Source: Amycolatopsis mediterranei
GTDB lineage: Bacteria; Actinomycetota; Actinomycetes; Mycobacteriales; Pseudonocardiaceae
Length of the DNA: 64,000 nucleotides
Reading direction: 5' to 3'
NCBI RefSeq assembly: GCF_026017845.1
Contig: NZ_CP100416.1
Span: 2,767,592 to 2,831,591, forward strand
This document shows positions 8,131 to 15,659 of the stretch, one piece after another. Below the pieces are notes generated by a model, which saw nothing but the letters and a program-made list of their open reading frames with translations, ran no database searches and was not told the DNA's origin. Every line of letters begins with the position of its first letter. The first letter of the stretch is position 1. A program made the position numbers and the translations under genes.

Positions 8131-9296
8131 CGCTCTCGGGCCGGGCGGCCATCGCCGGGATCGGTGCGACGGAGTTCTCCAAGGACTCCGGGCGCAGCGA
8201 ACTGCGGCTGGCGGCCGAATGCATCTCGCACGCCCTCGCCGACGCGGGGCTGTCGCCATCCGATGTGGACGGACTGGTGTCGTTCACCATGGACGGCAAC
8301 GCGGAGATCGCCGTCGCGCGGGAACTCGGCATTCCGGAACTGAAGTTCTTCAGCCGCATCCACTACGGCGGGGGTGCCGCGGCGGCGACCGTGCAGCAGG
8401 CCGCGATGGCGGTGGCGACCGGCGTCGCGGACGTCGTCGTCGCCTACCGGGCGTTCAACGAGCGGTCCGGGCACCGTTTCGGTCAGGTGTCGTCCGCGGC
8501 GGCCGGCCAGGTCAACTCGTCGGGGGTGGACAACGCGTTCCACTACCCGATGGGCATCGCGACGCCGGCGGCGACGGTGGCGATGGTGGCCCGGCGTTAT
8601 CTGCACGACTACGGCGCGACGAGCGAGGACTTCGGGCGCGTCGCGGTCGTCGACCGCAAGCACGCGGCGACCAACCCGAACGCGTGGTTCCACGGCCGGC
8701 CCATCACCCTGGAAGAGCACCAGGCGTCACGCTGGGTGGCCGAACCGCTGCACCTGCTCGACTGCTGCCAGGAGAGCGACGGCGGCGTCGCGCTGGTCGT
8801 CACGAGCCTTTCGCGGGCGCGTGAGCTGGCGCGGCCGCCGGCGGTGATCGCGGCGGCGGCGCAGGGGAGCGGGCCGGACCAGTACGTGATGACCAGCTAC
8901 TACCGCGACGACCTGGCCGCGCTGCCGGAGATGGGGGTCGTGGGCCGGCAGCTATGGGCGCAGTCGGGACTCGGACCGTCCGATGTGGACGTTGCGGTAC
9001 TGTACGACCACTTCACGCCGTATGTGCTGATGCAGCTGGAGGAACTGGGGTTCTGTGGTCGCGGCGAAGCGAAGGACTTCATCGCCGACGGGGCGTTGGA
9101 GCTCGACGGCGCGCTGCCGCTCAACCCGCACGGCGGACAGCTCGGCGAGGCCTACATCCACGGCATGAACGGCATCGCGGAGGGCGTGCGGCAGATCCGC
9201 GGGACGGCGGCCAACCAGGTCGCGGGCACGTCCCGGGTGCTGGTCACGGCGGGAACGGGCGTGCCGACGAGCGGACTCATCCTGACGGGTGACTGA
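8127..9296 (+). CDS. ltp2: Ltp2-like steroid side-chain aldolase (thiolase fold)
   Basis: A 389-aa thiolase-superfamily lipid-transfer protein. Ltp2 performs the retro-aldol cleavage releasing propionyl-CoA and androstenedione from 17-hydroxy-3-oxo-4-pregnene-20-carboxyl-CoA, in complex with ChsH2. Visible segments: SGRAAIAGIGATEFSKDSGRSE at the N-terminus, HYGGGAAAATVQQAA, and C-terminal NPHGGQLGEAYIHGMNGIAEG. It starts with GTG overlapping the chsH1 stop and is the last gene of the operon. A short hairpin follows 67 nt later. Confidence 0.92.
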   Translation: MTLSGRAAIAGIGATEFSKDSGRSELRLAAECISHALADAGLSPSDVDGLVSFTMDGNAEIAVARELGIPELKFFSRIHYGGGAAAATVQQAAMAVATGVADVVVAYRAFNERSGHRFGQVSSAAAGQVNSSGVDNAFHYPMGIATPAATVAMVARRYLHDYGATSEDFGRVAVVDRKHAATNPNAWFHGRPITLEEHQASRWVAEPLHLLDCCQESDGGVALVVTSLSRARELARPPAVIAAAAQGSGPDQYVMTSYYRDDLAALPEMGVVGRQLWAQSGLGPSDVDVAVLYDHFTPYVLMQLEELGFCGRGEAKDFIADGALELDGALPLNPHGGQLGEAYIHGMNGIAEGVRQIRGTAANQVAGTSRVLVTAGTGVPTSGLILTGD

Positions 9297-9363
9297 GTGT
9301 CACCTCAATGACGGCTGGTGCCCGGCCGGCGTGGGTGTCACGGTGGAGACACCACTGTGACCT

Positions 9364-9380
9364 CCGGGGCTTCGCCCCGG
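9364..9380. terminator. Hairpin downstream of ltp2
   Basis: A 7-bp stem CCGGGGC / GCCCCGG with a TTC loop, followed at once by a second G-rich/C-rich inverted pair (about 9381-9408). No U-tract follows. It is the common actinobacterial GGGGCTTCGCCCC-type 3' hairpin, probably ending the fadE28-ltp2 transcript. Confidence 0.5.
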
Positions 9381-9444
9381 GCCGGGGGCTCCGCCACCCG
9401 GAACCCCCAAAAGCAACTTGCGACGGAGAGTGAGGCCGGACGCG

Positions 9445-9993
9445 ATGGCGGTCGACTGGGCGCTCACGGCGGTGTTCGCGGCGCTGGTGCTGCCGTGCGT
9501 ACTGCGGCTGGTCCGCCTCGACTACGTGCGCTTGGGCCACCGGGTCCGCCACGGCGACCTGGCCGAGCTGCTGCTGGTGGTGGCGATGGTGGCGATGGTC
9601 TCCCCGGTCGGCGGTCCGATCCCGGCGGCGGGCTGGCAGGCGGTCCTGGCGCTCACGACGGGCTGGTTCGCGGTCGCCTGGTGGCGGACCCGCACGTGTG
9701 CCCACCACGCGCTGTCGGCGGCGGCGATGCTCTACATGGTGACAGCGATGCCCCACGGCGGCCGGGACCACGGGCCGTGGTTGACGATGTCCGCCATGGA
9801 GGCCCGGCTGGCGTTGCCGCTGATAGCGGTGGTGGCGGCGGGGTATTTCGTGCTCGACGCGGCGTGGTCCGGGGTGCTGGTGGTCCGCGGCTCGGCGGCC
9901 GTGCGGGCGGATTCAGGTCAGGCGTCGCGTGCGGTCTGCCGCACCGTCATGGGCGCCGGGATGGGCTACATGCTGCTGGCCTCGGCTTTGTGA
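9445..9993 (+). CDS. DUF5134-like membrane protein
   Basis: A 182-aa hydrophobic protein with five to six predicted membrane segments (for example ALTAVFAALVLPCVLRLV, LAELLLVVAMVAMVS and AGWQAVLALTTGWFAVAW). A His-rich bend (CAHHALSAAAMLYMV...MPHGG) resembles actinobacterial DUF5134 proteins, a family tied loosely to copper or redox membrane functions. ATG 9445 is preferred over an upstream TTG because GAGG lies just before it. Function is unknown, and there is no clear link to the sterol genes on either side. Confidence 0.7.
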   Translation: MAVDWALTAVFAALVLPCVLRLVRLDYVRLGHRVRHGDLAELLLVVAMVAMVSPVGGPIPAAGWQAVLALTTGWFAVAWWRTRTCAHHALSAAAMLYMVTAMPHGGRDHGPWLTMSAMEARLALPLIAVVAAGYFVLDAAWSGVLVVRGSAAVRADSGQASRAVCRTVMGAGMGYMLLASAL

Positions 9994-10092
9994 GCCCACG
10001 CTTTGTGAGCACGGCACCGAGAGGTCCCCGGCCTGGGGCCCCCGGATTTCACGTTACCGGAGACCACCGACAGTTTCGGGCCGCGGCAGACT

Positions 10093-10545
10093 TCAGCTCG
10101 CGATCCGCCGGACCTCGCCCAGCGCGCTTTCCCCGGGCTCCGGCAGCGAAGCCGCCGGGTGCTCGGCCGTCCACCGGGTGGCCGCCGCGATGTCGTTCTT
10201 CAACGCCGTGATCAGGTCCTCCGCCGAGGCGTACTTCTCCTGCTGGCGCAAGTGGGACCCGAGCCAGACCACCAGCGTCTCGCCGTACAGGTCGCCGCTG
10301 AAGTCCAGGACGTGGGCCTCCAGCAGGCGGTACCCGTCCGCGCCGTAGTACGTCGGGCGGCGGCCGACAGAGATCGCCGCCGGGAGGCGGGCACCGTCCG
10401 CGCGGCCGATCCAGCCCGCCCACACGCCGTCGCCCAAGGAGCCGTCCTGGTCGCGCAGGGCGATGTTCGCCGTCGGAAAACCCAGCTCGCGGCCGCGCTT
10501 GTCGCCCGATTCGACCGTTCCCCGCACCACGAAGTATTCCGGCAT
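10093..10545 (-). CDS. Stand-alone riboflavin kinase domain protein
   Basis: A 150-aa protein consisting only of a riboflavin kinase (PF01687) domain. It has GRELGFPTANIAL (Mg-ADP and flavin binding), a SVGRRPTYYG strand, and EAHVLDFSGDLYGETLVVWL with the catalytic Glu. The FAD synthetase half found in bifunctional RibF is absent, so it should make FMN, not FAD. GGAGGA sits correctly before ATG 10545. It lies 50 nt behind the MaoC hydratase and is probably the last gene of the kstD operon, where FMN and FAD enzymes (HsaA/B, KstD, KshB) need flavin. The operon link is inferred. Confidence 0.82.
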   Translation of the reverse strand: MPEYFVVRGTVESGDKRGRELGFPTANIALRDQDGSLGDGVWAGWIGRADGARLPAAISVGRRPTYYGADGYRLLEAHVLDFSGDLYGETLVVWLGSHLRQQEKYASAEDLITALKNDIAAATRWTAEHPAASLPEPGESALGEVRRIAS

Positions 10546-10595
10546 TCGTCCTCCCGAGGTCTCCCCACCACGGTAGCGGCCCCGGCCGCGCCGGC

Positions 10596-11447
10596 TCACG
10601 AAGTGGGCACGAGCACCGTGTCCGCCAGCACCGGCGCGTCGTCCCGCTCGGCCGCCGACGTCGTCACCAGCAACCGGCCGTCATCCGCGCGCCACACCCG
10701 GATCCGCAGCGTCTCGCCCGGGAACACCACCCCGGCGAACTTCGCCGCGAACGACGCCACTCGCGCCGGGTCGCCGTCCAGGAACTCGTTCACCAGCACC
10801 CGCGCCACGATCCCGTACGTGCACAGCCCGTGCAGGATCGGCCGGTCGAACCCCGCCGCCCGCGCGAACGCCGGGTCCGCGTGCAGCGGGTTCCGGTCAC
10901 CGCACAGCCGGTACAGCAGCGCCTGCTGCGGCAGCGTCGGCGTCTCGAGAACCAGATCCGGCGAACGCGTAGGCCAGTCGATCCGGTCCGAAGGCCCGCG
11001 CGAGCCGCCGAACCCGCCCTCGCCGCGGGCGAAGATGCTGGACCGGGCCGTCCACAGTGGATCACCCGAGGACGACGTCACTGAAACCTCCTGGATCACC
11101 ACCGCGGCCTTGCCCTTGTCGTACACGTCCGCGATCCGCGACCGCGCTACCGCCTTGCCTGACGTCGGGATCGGCTGGTGCAGGGTGATCTCCTGCTTGC
11201 CGTGCAGCACCTTCGCCAGGTCGATCTCCACCCCGGGGAACGACACCGCCGGCGGGTCGAACACGCGCAGGTTGGCCGCGACCGTCGCGAACGTCGGCAG
11301 CACCACCAGGTCTTGCTCGTAGGTGTAGCGCAGCTCGTCCGGGCCCGCGCCGAGCGCGAGGTGGTACAGCAGCACGTCCGACGACGTCCAGGCGAAGCTC
11401 ACCTCGCCGATCTCGGCGCCGATGGCGACCGCGGGATCGATGGGCAC
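10596..11447 (-). CDS. MaoC-type double-hotdog enoyl-CoA hydratase (ChsH3/Rv3538-like)
   Basis: A 283-aa protein with two hotdog folds, as in the R-specific hydratases of bile-acid and sterol side-chain oxidation. The hydratase motif YRLCGDRNPLHADPAFARAAGFDRPILHGLCTYG (about residues 180-214) carries the Asp-His pair. The N-terminal half has YHLALGAG and LPTFATVAANLRVFD. Size and neighbourhood (kshB and kstD upstream) match M. tuberculosis Rv3538. It likely hydrates an enoyl-CoA in an early side-chain cycle. It begins 10 nt after the kshB stop. Confidence 0.88.
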   Translation of the reverse strand: MPIDPAVAIGAEIGEVSFAWTSSDVLLYHLALGAGPDELRYTYEQDLVVLPTFATVAANLRVFDPPAVSFPGVEIDLAKVLHGKQEITLHQPIPTSGKAVARSRIADVYDKGKAAVVIQEVSVTSSSGDPLWTARSSIFARGEGGFGGSRGPSDRIDWPTRSPDLVLETPTLPQQALLYRLCGDRNPLHADPAFARAAGFDRPILHGLCTYGIVARVLVNEFLDGDPARVASFAAKFAGVVFPGETLRIRVWRADDGRLLVTTSAAERDDAPVLADTVLVPTS

Positions 11448-11457
11448 GGGTGGCCTC

Positions 11458-12492
11458 CTATTCGTAGCTGATCGAGACCTCGTCGGTGACCGGCAGCGAC
11501 TGGCAGGCCAGGACGATGCCGTCCGCCATGTCCTCGGCGTCGAGGACCTCGTTGTGCAGCATCTTCACCTCGCCCGAGACGACCCGGCACGCGCACGCGC
11601 TGCATTGTCCCTCGCGGCACGAATAAGGCGCATCCACGCCCTCGTCCAACAGCCGGTCGAGGAGTTTTCGCTGCCGCGGCCAGGCCAGCGTCCGCGTCGA
11701 GCCGTCCAGTGACACCGTCAGCGCCGCCGGCGCCTCGTCCGAAGCCGGCTCCTCGGCGACCTCGGCGACCTCTTCGAACGGGTTCCCGGTCAGCGACGTG
11801 AACTTCTCGACGTGCACCCGGCCCCGCGGCACGCCGAGCTGCCCGAGCGCCTCCCGCACCGCCGCCATGAACGGCGCCGGCCCGCACAGGAACGCCTCGT
11901 ACGACGTGTACGCCGAAGCCAGCCCGCGCAGCTGCGAAACGTCCGGCAGGCCCTGGACGCTCTCCAGCCAGTGCACGACGACCAGCCGGTCGCCGTAGCG
12001 CTTGGCCAGCGACGCCAGCTCGCCCGCGAAGATCACCGAGCGCTCGTCGCGGTTCGCGTAGACCAGCACGACCCGCCCGGACCCGGTCTCCAAAGCCGTT
12101 TTCAGGATCGCCATCACCGGCGTGATGCCGCTGCCGCCGGCGAACAGCAGGAAGTCCTCGTCCACCGACGCCGGGCAGAACACCCCGGCCGGCGCCAGCA
12201 CATCGACCTGCATCCCCGGCTTCAACGACGAGCAGACCCAGCTCGAGCCGTACCCGCCGTCGGTCCGCTTGACCGTCACCTGCACGCGGTTCTCGTGCGG
12301 CGCGCTCGACAGCGAATAGCACCGCGCGACCGAACCGGTGCGGTCACTGGGGATCTTCAACGTCAGGAACTGCCCCGCGGAATACGAGAAAGCGGACGCG
12401 TGCTCGGGTGGGATCTCGAAGACCACCGATCGCGCGTCCGGCGTTTCGACGACGACGTCGGCGACGGTCAGCGTGTAGACCCGCTCAGCCAT
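11458..12492 (-). CDS. kshB: 3-ketosteroid 9-alpha-hydroxylase reductase KshB
   Basis: A 344-aa flavo-iron-sulfur reductase passing electrons from NADH through FAD and a [2Fe-2S] cluster to KshA. Domains in order: FAD-binding barrel with RCYSLSSAP (about 55-65), NAD-binding domain with FAGGSGITPVMAI (about 115-130) and FLCGPAPFM, then a plant-type ferredoxin domain with CREGQCSACAC and a last Cys in VLACQSLP. This order is that of KshB and related class IA reductases. Its start overlaps the small Cys protein by 8 nt; kshA lies just upstream of that. Confidence 0.94.
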   Translation of the reverse strand: MAERVYTLTVADVVVETPDARSVVFEIPPEHASAFSYSAGQFLTLKIPSDRTGSVARCYSLSSAPHENRVQVTVKRTDGGYGSSWVCSSLKPGMQVDVLAPAGVFCPASVDEDFLLFAGGSGITPVMAILKTALETGSGRVVLVYANRDERSVIFAGELASLAKRYGDRLVVVHWLESVQGLPDVSQLRGLASAYTSYEAFLCGPAPFMAAVREALGQLGVPRGRVHVEKFTSLTGNPFEEVAEVAEEPASDEAPAALTVSLDGSTRTLAWPRQRKLLDRLLDEGVDAPYSCREGQCSACACRVVSGEVKMLHNEVLDAEDMADGIVLACQSLPVTDEVSISYE

Positions 12493-12742
12493 CGGCCACC
12501 GCCAGCGTGCCCTCGCGCACCGCGTCGGAGATGCTGTCGGCCAGCTTCGGGCACGTGTCGAGCAACGCCGACGGGCCGTCGGTGTCCGCGAACACCGGGC
12601 AGGTGTCGGCGGGCCGGGACGTCCACTGGATGCTCGTGTGCTGGATGCTGTTCTTCTTCACCAGCACGCACGTCCCGCAGCTGCGGCACTGGTGCGGCCG
12701 CAGCCCGCCCGACAGGAACTCGGTCTGCTCGGCGGTCGTCAC
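12485..12742 (-). CDS. Small Cys-rich protein between kshA and kshB
   Basis: An 85-aa protein starting with GTG that overlaps the kshA stop (GTGA) and ending inside kshB. It carries CRSCGTC near residue 20 and two further Cys in DTCPVF and DTCPKL contexts: six cysteines in all, half of them in a rubredoxin/zinc-knuckle-like cluster. M. tuberculosis has an unassigned gene (Rv3527) beside kshA, but I cannot show homology. Coupling on both sides argues that it serves the oxygenase, perhaps in cluster assembly, metal binding or electron transfer. Function unknown. Confidence 0.75.
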   Translation of the reverse strand: MTTAEQTEFLSGGLRPHQCRSCGTCVLVKKNSIQHTSIQWTSRPADTCPVFADTDGPSALLDTCPKLADSISDAVREGTLAVADG

Positions 12743-13875
12743 ACTTCCGCCTCGGTCTTCTGCCGCGCCAGGTTCTCGGCCACCTCCGCCGCCCACGCCT
12801 CGTTCGCCTTCGTGGTGTCCACTTCGAACTCGAACCGTTGCGTCATGTCCTCGGTGACGTCGGCGGCGTCGACGTAGAACTGCTGGTACCACCGGCGAAG
12901 CTGGTAGACCGGACCGTCCTCTTCGCACAGCAGCGGGTTGTCGATCTGCGTCTTGTGCTTCCAGATCTCGACGTCCTGCAGGAACCCGGCGCCGATCCCG
13001 CGGGCCAGCTTCGCGGCGATCTTGTCCGCGTGCTCGTCCGAGATGCCCGGCGGCTTCCGCACCTTCATCCCGTACTGCAGCACGAACGACGTCGGCGTGA
13101 CGGGGTAGTGGCAGTTGATGAGCACGCTCTCGATCTCGTAGCCCTGGAACGAGTTCACCAGCTTGTTGATCATGTACGACGGCCCGAAGTACGACGCCTC
13201 CGACCGCAGCAGGTTTTCCTCGCCGCCGTAGTTCGAGGCCATGCCCATGTCCGGGCGCCCCTTGGTGTTGAGGTACTGCGTGGCGATGTGGCCTTCGAAC
13301 ACGTTCTTGAAGTACGTCGGGTAGGCGTAGTGAATGTAGAAGAAGTGCGCCATGTCCACGACGTTGTCGATGATCTCGCGGCAGTTGGAACCCTCGATGA
13401 AGATCTCGTCCCAGGTCCAGTTGCTCCACTCGGTGCTGTCGGCCGCCTCGATCAGGGGGATCGCCAGCTCGTCGGCCGGCGGGTTGCCCTCCGGGTCGTG
13501 CCAGACGAGCAGCTGGCCGTTGCGCACCTCCGACGTCCACGACCGCGTCCGCGCCCGCAGCGGAACCCGCTTGGCGTAAGGGATCGAGACGCACTTGCCC
13601 TTGCCGTTCCAGCGCCAGTCGTGGAACGGGCAGGCCACCTCGTCGCCCTTGATGCTGCCCTGGGTGAGGTCGCCGCCCATGTGCCGGCAGTAGCCGTCGA
13701 GCACCTGCAGCTCGCCGCGCGAGTCGGCGAACACCACGAGCTTCGTGCCGAACGCCGTGATCGCGTGGGGTTTCCCGTCGCGGAAGTTCTCCGCCAGGCC
13801 CAGGCAGTGCCAGCCGCGGGCGAACCGGGTCGGCGGCTCACCGGCGTAGATGGTGCGTACCGAATCCTGCGTCAT
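12739..13875 (-). CDS. kshA: 3-ketosteroid 9-alpha-hydroxylase oxygenase KshA
   Basis: A 378-aa Rieske non-heme iron oxygenase that hydroxylates C9 of 3-ketosteroids and, with KstD, opens ring B. The Rieske [2Fe-2S] ligands are C63, H65, C82 and H85 (CRHMGGDL ... CPFHDW). The mononuclear iron site is seen in NVVDMAHFFYIHYAYP. Length matches KshA (about 380-390). GGGAGG lies before ATG 13875, which overlaps the kstD stop as ATGA. No divergence from the family is evident. Confidence 0.95.
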   Translation of the reverse strand: MTQDSVRTIYAGEPPTRFARGWHCLGLAENFRDGKPHAITAFGTKLVVFADSRGELQVLDGYCRHMGGDLTQGSIKGDEVACPFHDWRWNGKGKCVSIPYAKRVPLRARTRSWTSEVRNGQLLVWHDPEGNPPADELAIPLIEAADSTEWSNWTWDEIFIEGSNCREIIDNVVDMAHFFYIHYAYPTYFKNVFEGHIATQYLNTKGRPDMGMASNYGGEENLLRSEASYFGPSYMINKLVNSFQGYEIESVLINCHYPVTPTSFVLQYGMKVRKPPGISDEHADKIAAKLARGIGAGFLQDVEIWKHKTQIDNPLLCEEDGPVYQLRRWYQQFYVDAADVTEDMTQRFEFEVDTTKANEAWAAEVAENLARQKTEAEV

Positions 13876-15536
13876 CGCTGCCCTCCCGTGGTCCCTCGAT
13901 CTTCGTGCGCCAGCCGCGTCGCCGCAAGGTAGCCGAACACCATGGCGGGCCCGATGGTCGCGCCGGGCCCGGCGTAGGTCCGGCCCATGACGGCCGCGCT
14001 GGCGTTGCCCGCGGCGAACAGCCCCGGCACGGCCGAGCCGTCTTCGCGCAGCACCTGCGCGTGCTCGTCGGTGCGCAACCCGCCCTTGGTGCCCAGGTCG
14101 CCCGGGACGATCTTCACCGCGTAGAACGGCGCCTTGTCCAGGGGACCGAGGCTGGGGTTGGGTTTGTTGCGCGGGTCGCCGTAGTAGTGGTCGTACTTGC
14201 TGACCCCGCGCTGGAAATCCTCGTCGACGCCTCGGCGCGCGAAGCCGTTGAAGCGCTCGACCGTCGCTTCCAACGACTGAGCCGGGACGTCGATCTTCGC
14301 CGCCAGCCCGGCCAGCGACGACGACTTCGCCGCGATCCCGGCCTTGAACCAGCGGCCGGGCAGCGGCTGGCGCGGCCCGATGCCGGTGAACATGTACCGG
14401 TCCTTGTAGCGCTGGTCGAACAGCAGCCAGGTCGGGATGTGCTCGCCGGGCCCGTCTCCGGGACCGTACATCGCGTGCACGGCCTCGACGTAGGGCGCCG
14501 ACTCGTTGACGAACCGCTCGCCGCGCGCGTCGACCATGATGCTGCGCGGCCGCGACCGCTCGGCGAGCGCGAACCACGGCCCGCCGGTGAGCGGCAGCGA
14601 CGGCCCCCACCAGGCGTCGTCCATCAGGTCGAGTGCCGCGCCCAGCTTGAGGCCGGCCGTGATGCCGTCGCCGGTGTTGGCGGCCGCGCCGACGGTCCAG
14701 TCGACGCCGATCGGGGCCCGCTGGTACTTCTCGCGCATCTCGAGGTTCCGCTCGAAGCCGCCGCTGGCCAGGATCACCCCGCGCCGGGCTCCGACGACGC
14801 CTTGCGAGGTGACCACGCCGGTGACGCGGTCGCCTTCGACCTGCAGATCGATCAGGGGCGTGTTCAGCCGGACTTCGACCCCGGCCTTCGCCAGGCCCAC
14901 CCGCAAGCCCCCCGCAAGCGCTTGCCCCATGCTCAGCAGCTGTTGCCCGCGGAGTTTTCCGACCAGCCACTGCCGGCCCAGCGACAGCAGCCGGAGTGCC
15001 CCGCGCGGGTGCCGGGCCAGCAGGCTCAGCCAGCGGTAGTCGGCCTGGGTGATCGGCACGCCGAGCGGGGGAGCGCTGTACGGCGGTTCCAGGTGGGCCA
15101 GCTCGGCGCCGAGCAGCTTGCCGTCGAAGGCGGCCGGTTCGACTGAGCGGCCGCCGGGCCGTCCGCCGGGGGCCTCGGGGTGGTAGTCGCTGTAGTCGCG
15201 GACCCAGCGGAACTTCAGCGGCGTGTGGTCGCAGACGAACCGCAGCACTTCGGGGCCGTGCGCGAGGAACGTGTCGCGCCGGACGGCCGGGACGACGTCG
15301 CCGACGATCGAAGCCAGGTACTCGCGCGCCCGCTCGGGTGGTTCGTCGATCCCGGCGGCACGCAGGGCGTGGTTGCCGGGTAGCCAGACGCCGCCGCCGG
15401 AGCGGGCGGTCGAGCCGCCGAAGCAGGCCGCCTTTTCCAGGACGATGACGCTCAAGCCGTTGTGGGCCGCGGCCAGCGCGGCGGTCATCCCGGCGGCGCC
15501 ACTGCCGACCACGACGACGTCGAACTGCTCCGTCAT
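13872..15536 (-). CDS. kstD: 3-ketosteroid delta-1-dehydrogenase KstD
   Basis: A 554-aa FAD flavoprotein that introduces the C1-C2 double bond into 3-ketosteroids. The N-terminal Rossmann motif is VVVVGSGAAGMTAALAA. The C-terminal TYAGPGATIGPAMVFGY carries the Tyr-x3-Gly pair that polarises the C3 carbonyl in characterised KstD enzymes, and YKDRYMFTG supplies another expected active-site Tyr. It is first gene of the operon kstD-kshA-orf-kshB-hydratase-riboflavin kinase, 34 nt from KstR box 2. Confidence 0.94.
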   Translation of the reverse strand: MTEQFDVVVVGSGAAGMTAALAAAHNGLSVIVLEKAACFGGSTARSGGGVWLPGNHALRAAGIDEPPERAREYLASIVGDVVPAVRRDTFLAHGPEVLRFVCDHTPLKFRWVRDYSDYHPEAPGGRPGGRSVEPAAFDGKLLGAELAHLEPPYSAPPLGVPITQADYRWLSLLARHPRGALRLLSLGRQWLVGKLRGQQLLSMGQALAGGLRVGLAKAGVEVRLNTPLIDLQVEGDRVTGVVTSQGVVGARRGVILASGGFERNLEMREKYQRAPIGVDWTVGAAANTGDGITAGLKLGAALDLMDDAWWGPSLPLTGGPWFALAERSRPRSIMVDARGERFVNESAPYVEAVHAMYGPGDGPGEHIPTWLLFDQRYKDRYMFTGIGPRQPLPGRWFKAGIAAKSSSLAGLAAKIDVPAQSLEATVERFNGFARRGVDEDFQRGVSKYDHYYGDPRNKPNPSLGPLDKAPFYAVKIVPGDLGTKGGLRTDEHAQVLREDGSAVPGLFAAGNASAAVMGRTYAGPGATIGPAMVFGYLAATRLAHEDRGTTGGQR

Positions 15537-15570
15537 GCCACCTCACTTGTAGGGCGTTCCGGGGAACACT

Positions 15571-15584
15571 TGTAACGTGTTCCA
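15571..15584. promoter_or_regulatory. KstR operator, perfect match (box 2)
   Basis: TGTAACGTGTTCCA matches TNNAACNNGTTNNA fully. It lies 34 nt upstream of kstD (minus strand). Confidence 0.88.
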
Positions 15585-15628
15585 CAGGACGAGTCTCCAG
15601 TTGAGAGCCGCTTTCGGTCACGATAGAC

Positions 15629-15642
15629 GAGAACGTGTTTCA
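15629..15642. promoter_or_regulatory. KstR operator, one mismatch (box 3)
   Basis: GAGAACGTGTTTCA has one mismatch (first base) to the consensus. It sits 17 nt before the ATG at 15660 and is identical to the reverse complement of box 7. Confidence 0.82.
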
Positions 15643-15659
15643 GTTCTAGGGTAGCGACC

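Noticed and set aside
10546..10595. FMN riboswitch before the riboflavin kinase gene
   Set aside because: The gap to the upstream gene is only 50 nt, too short for an RFN element, and shows no such pattern.
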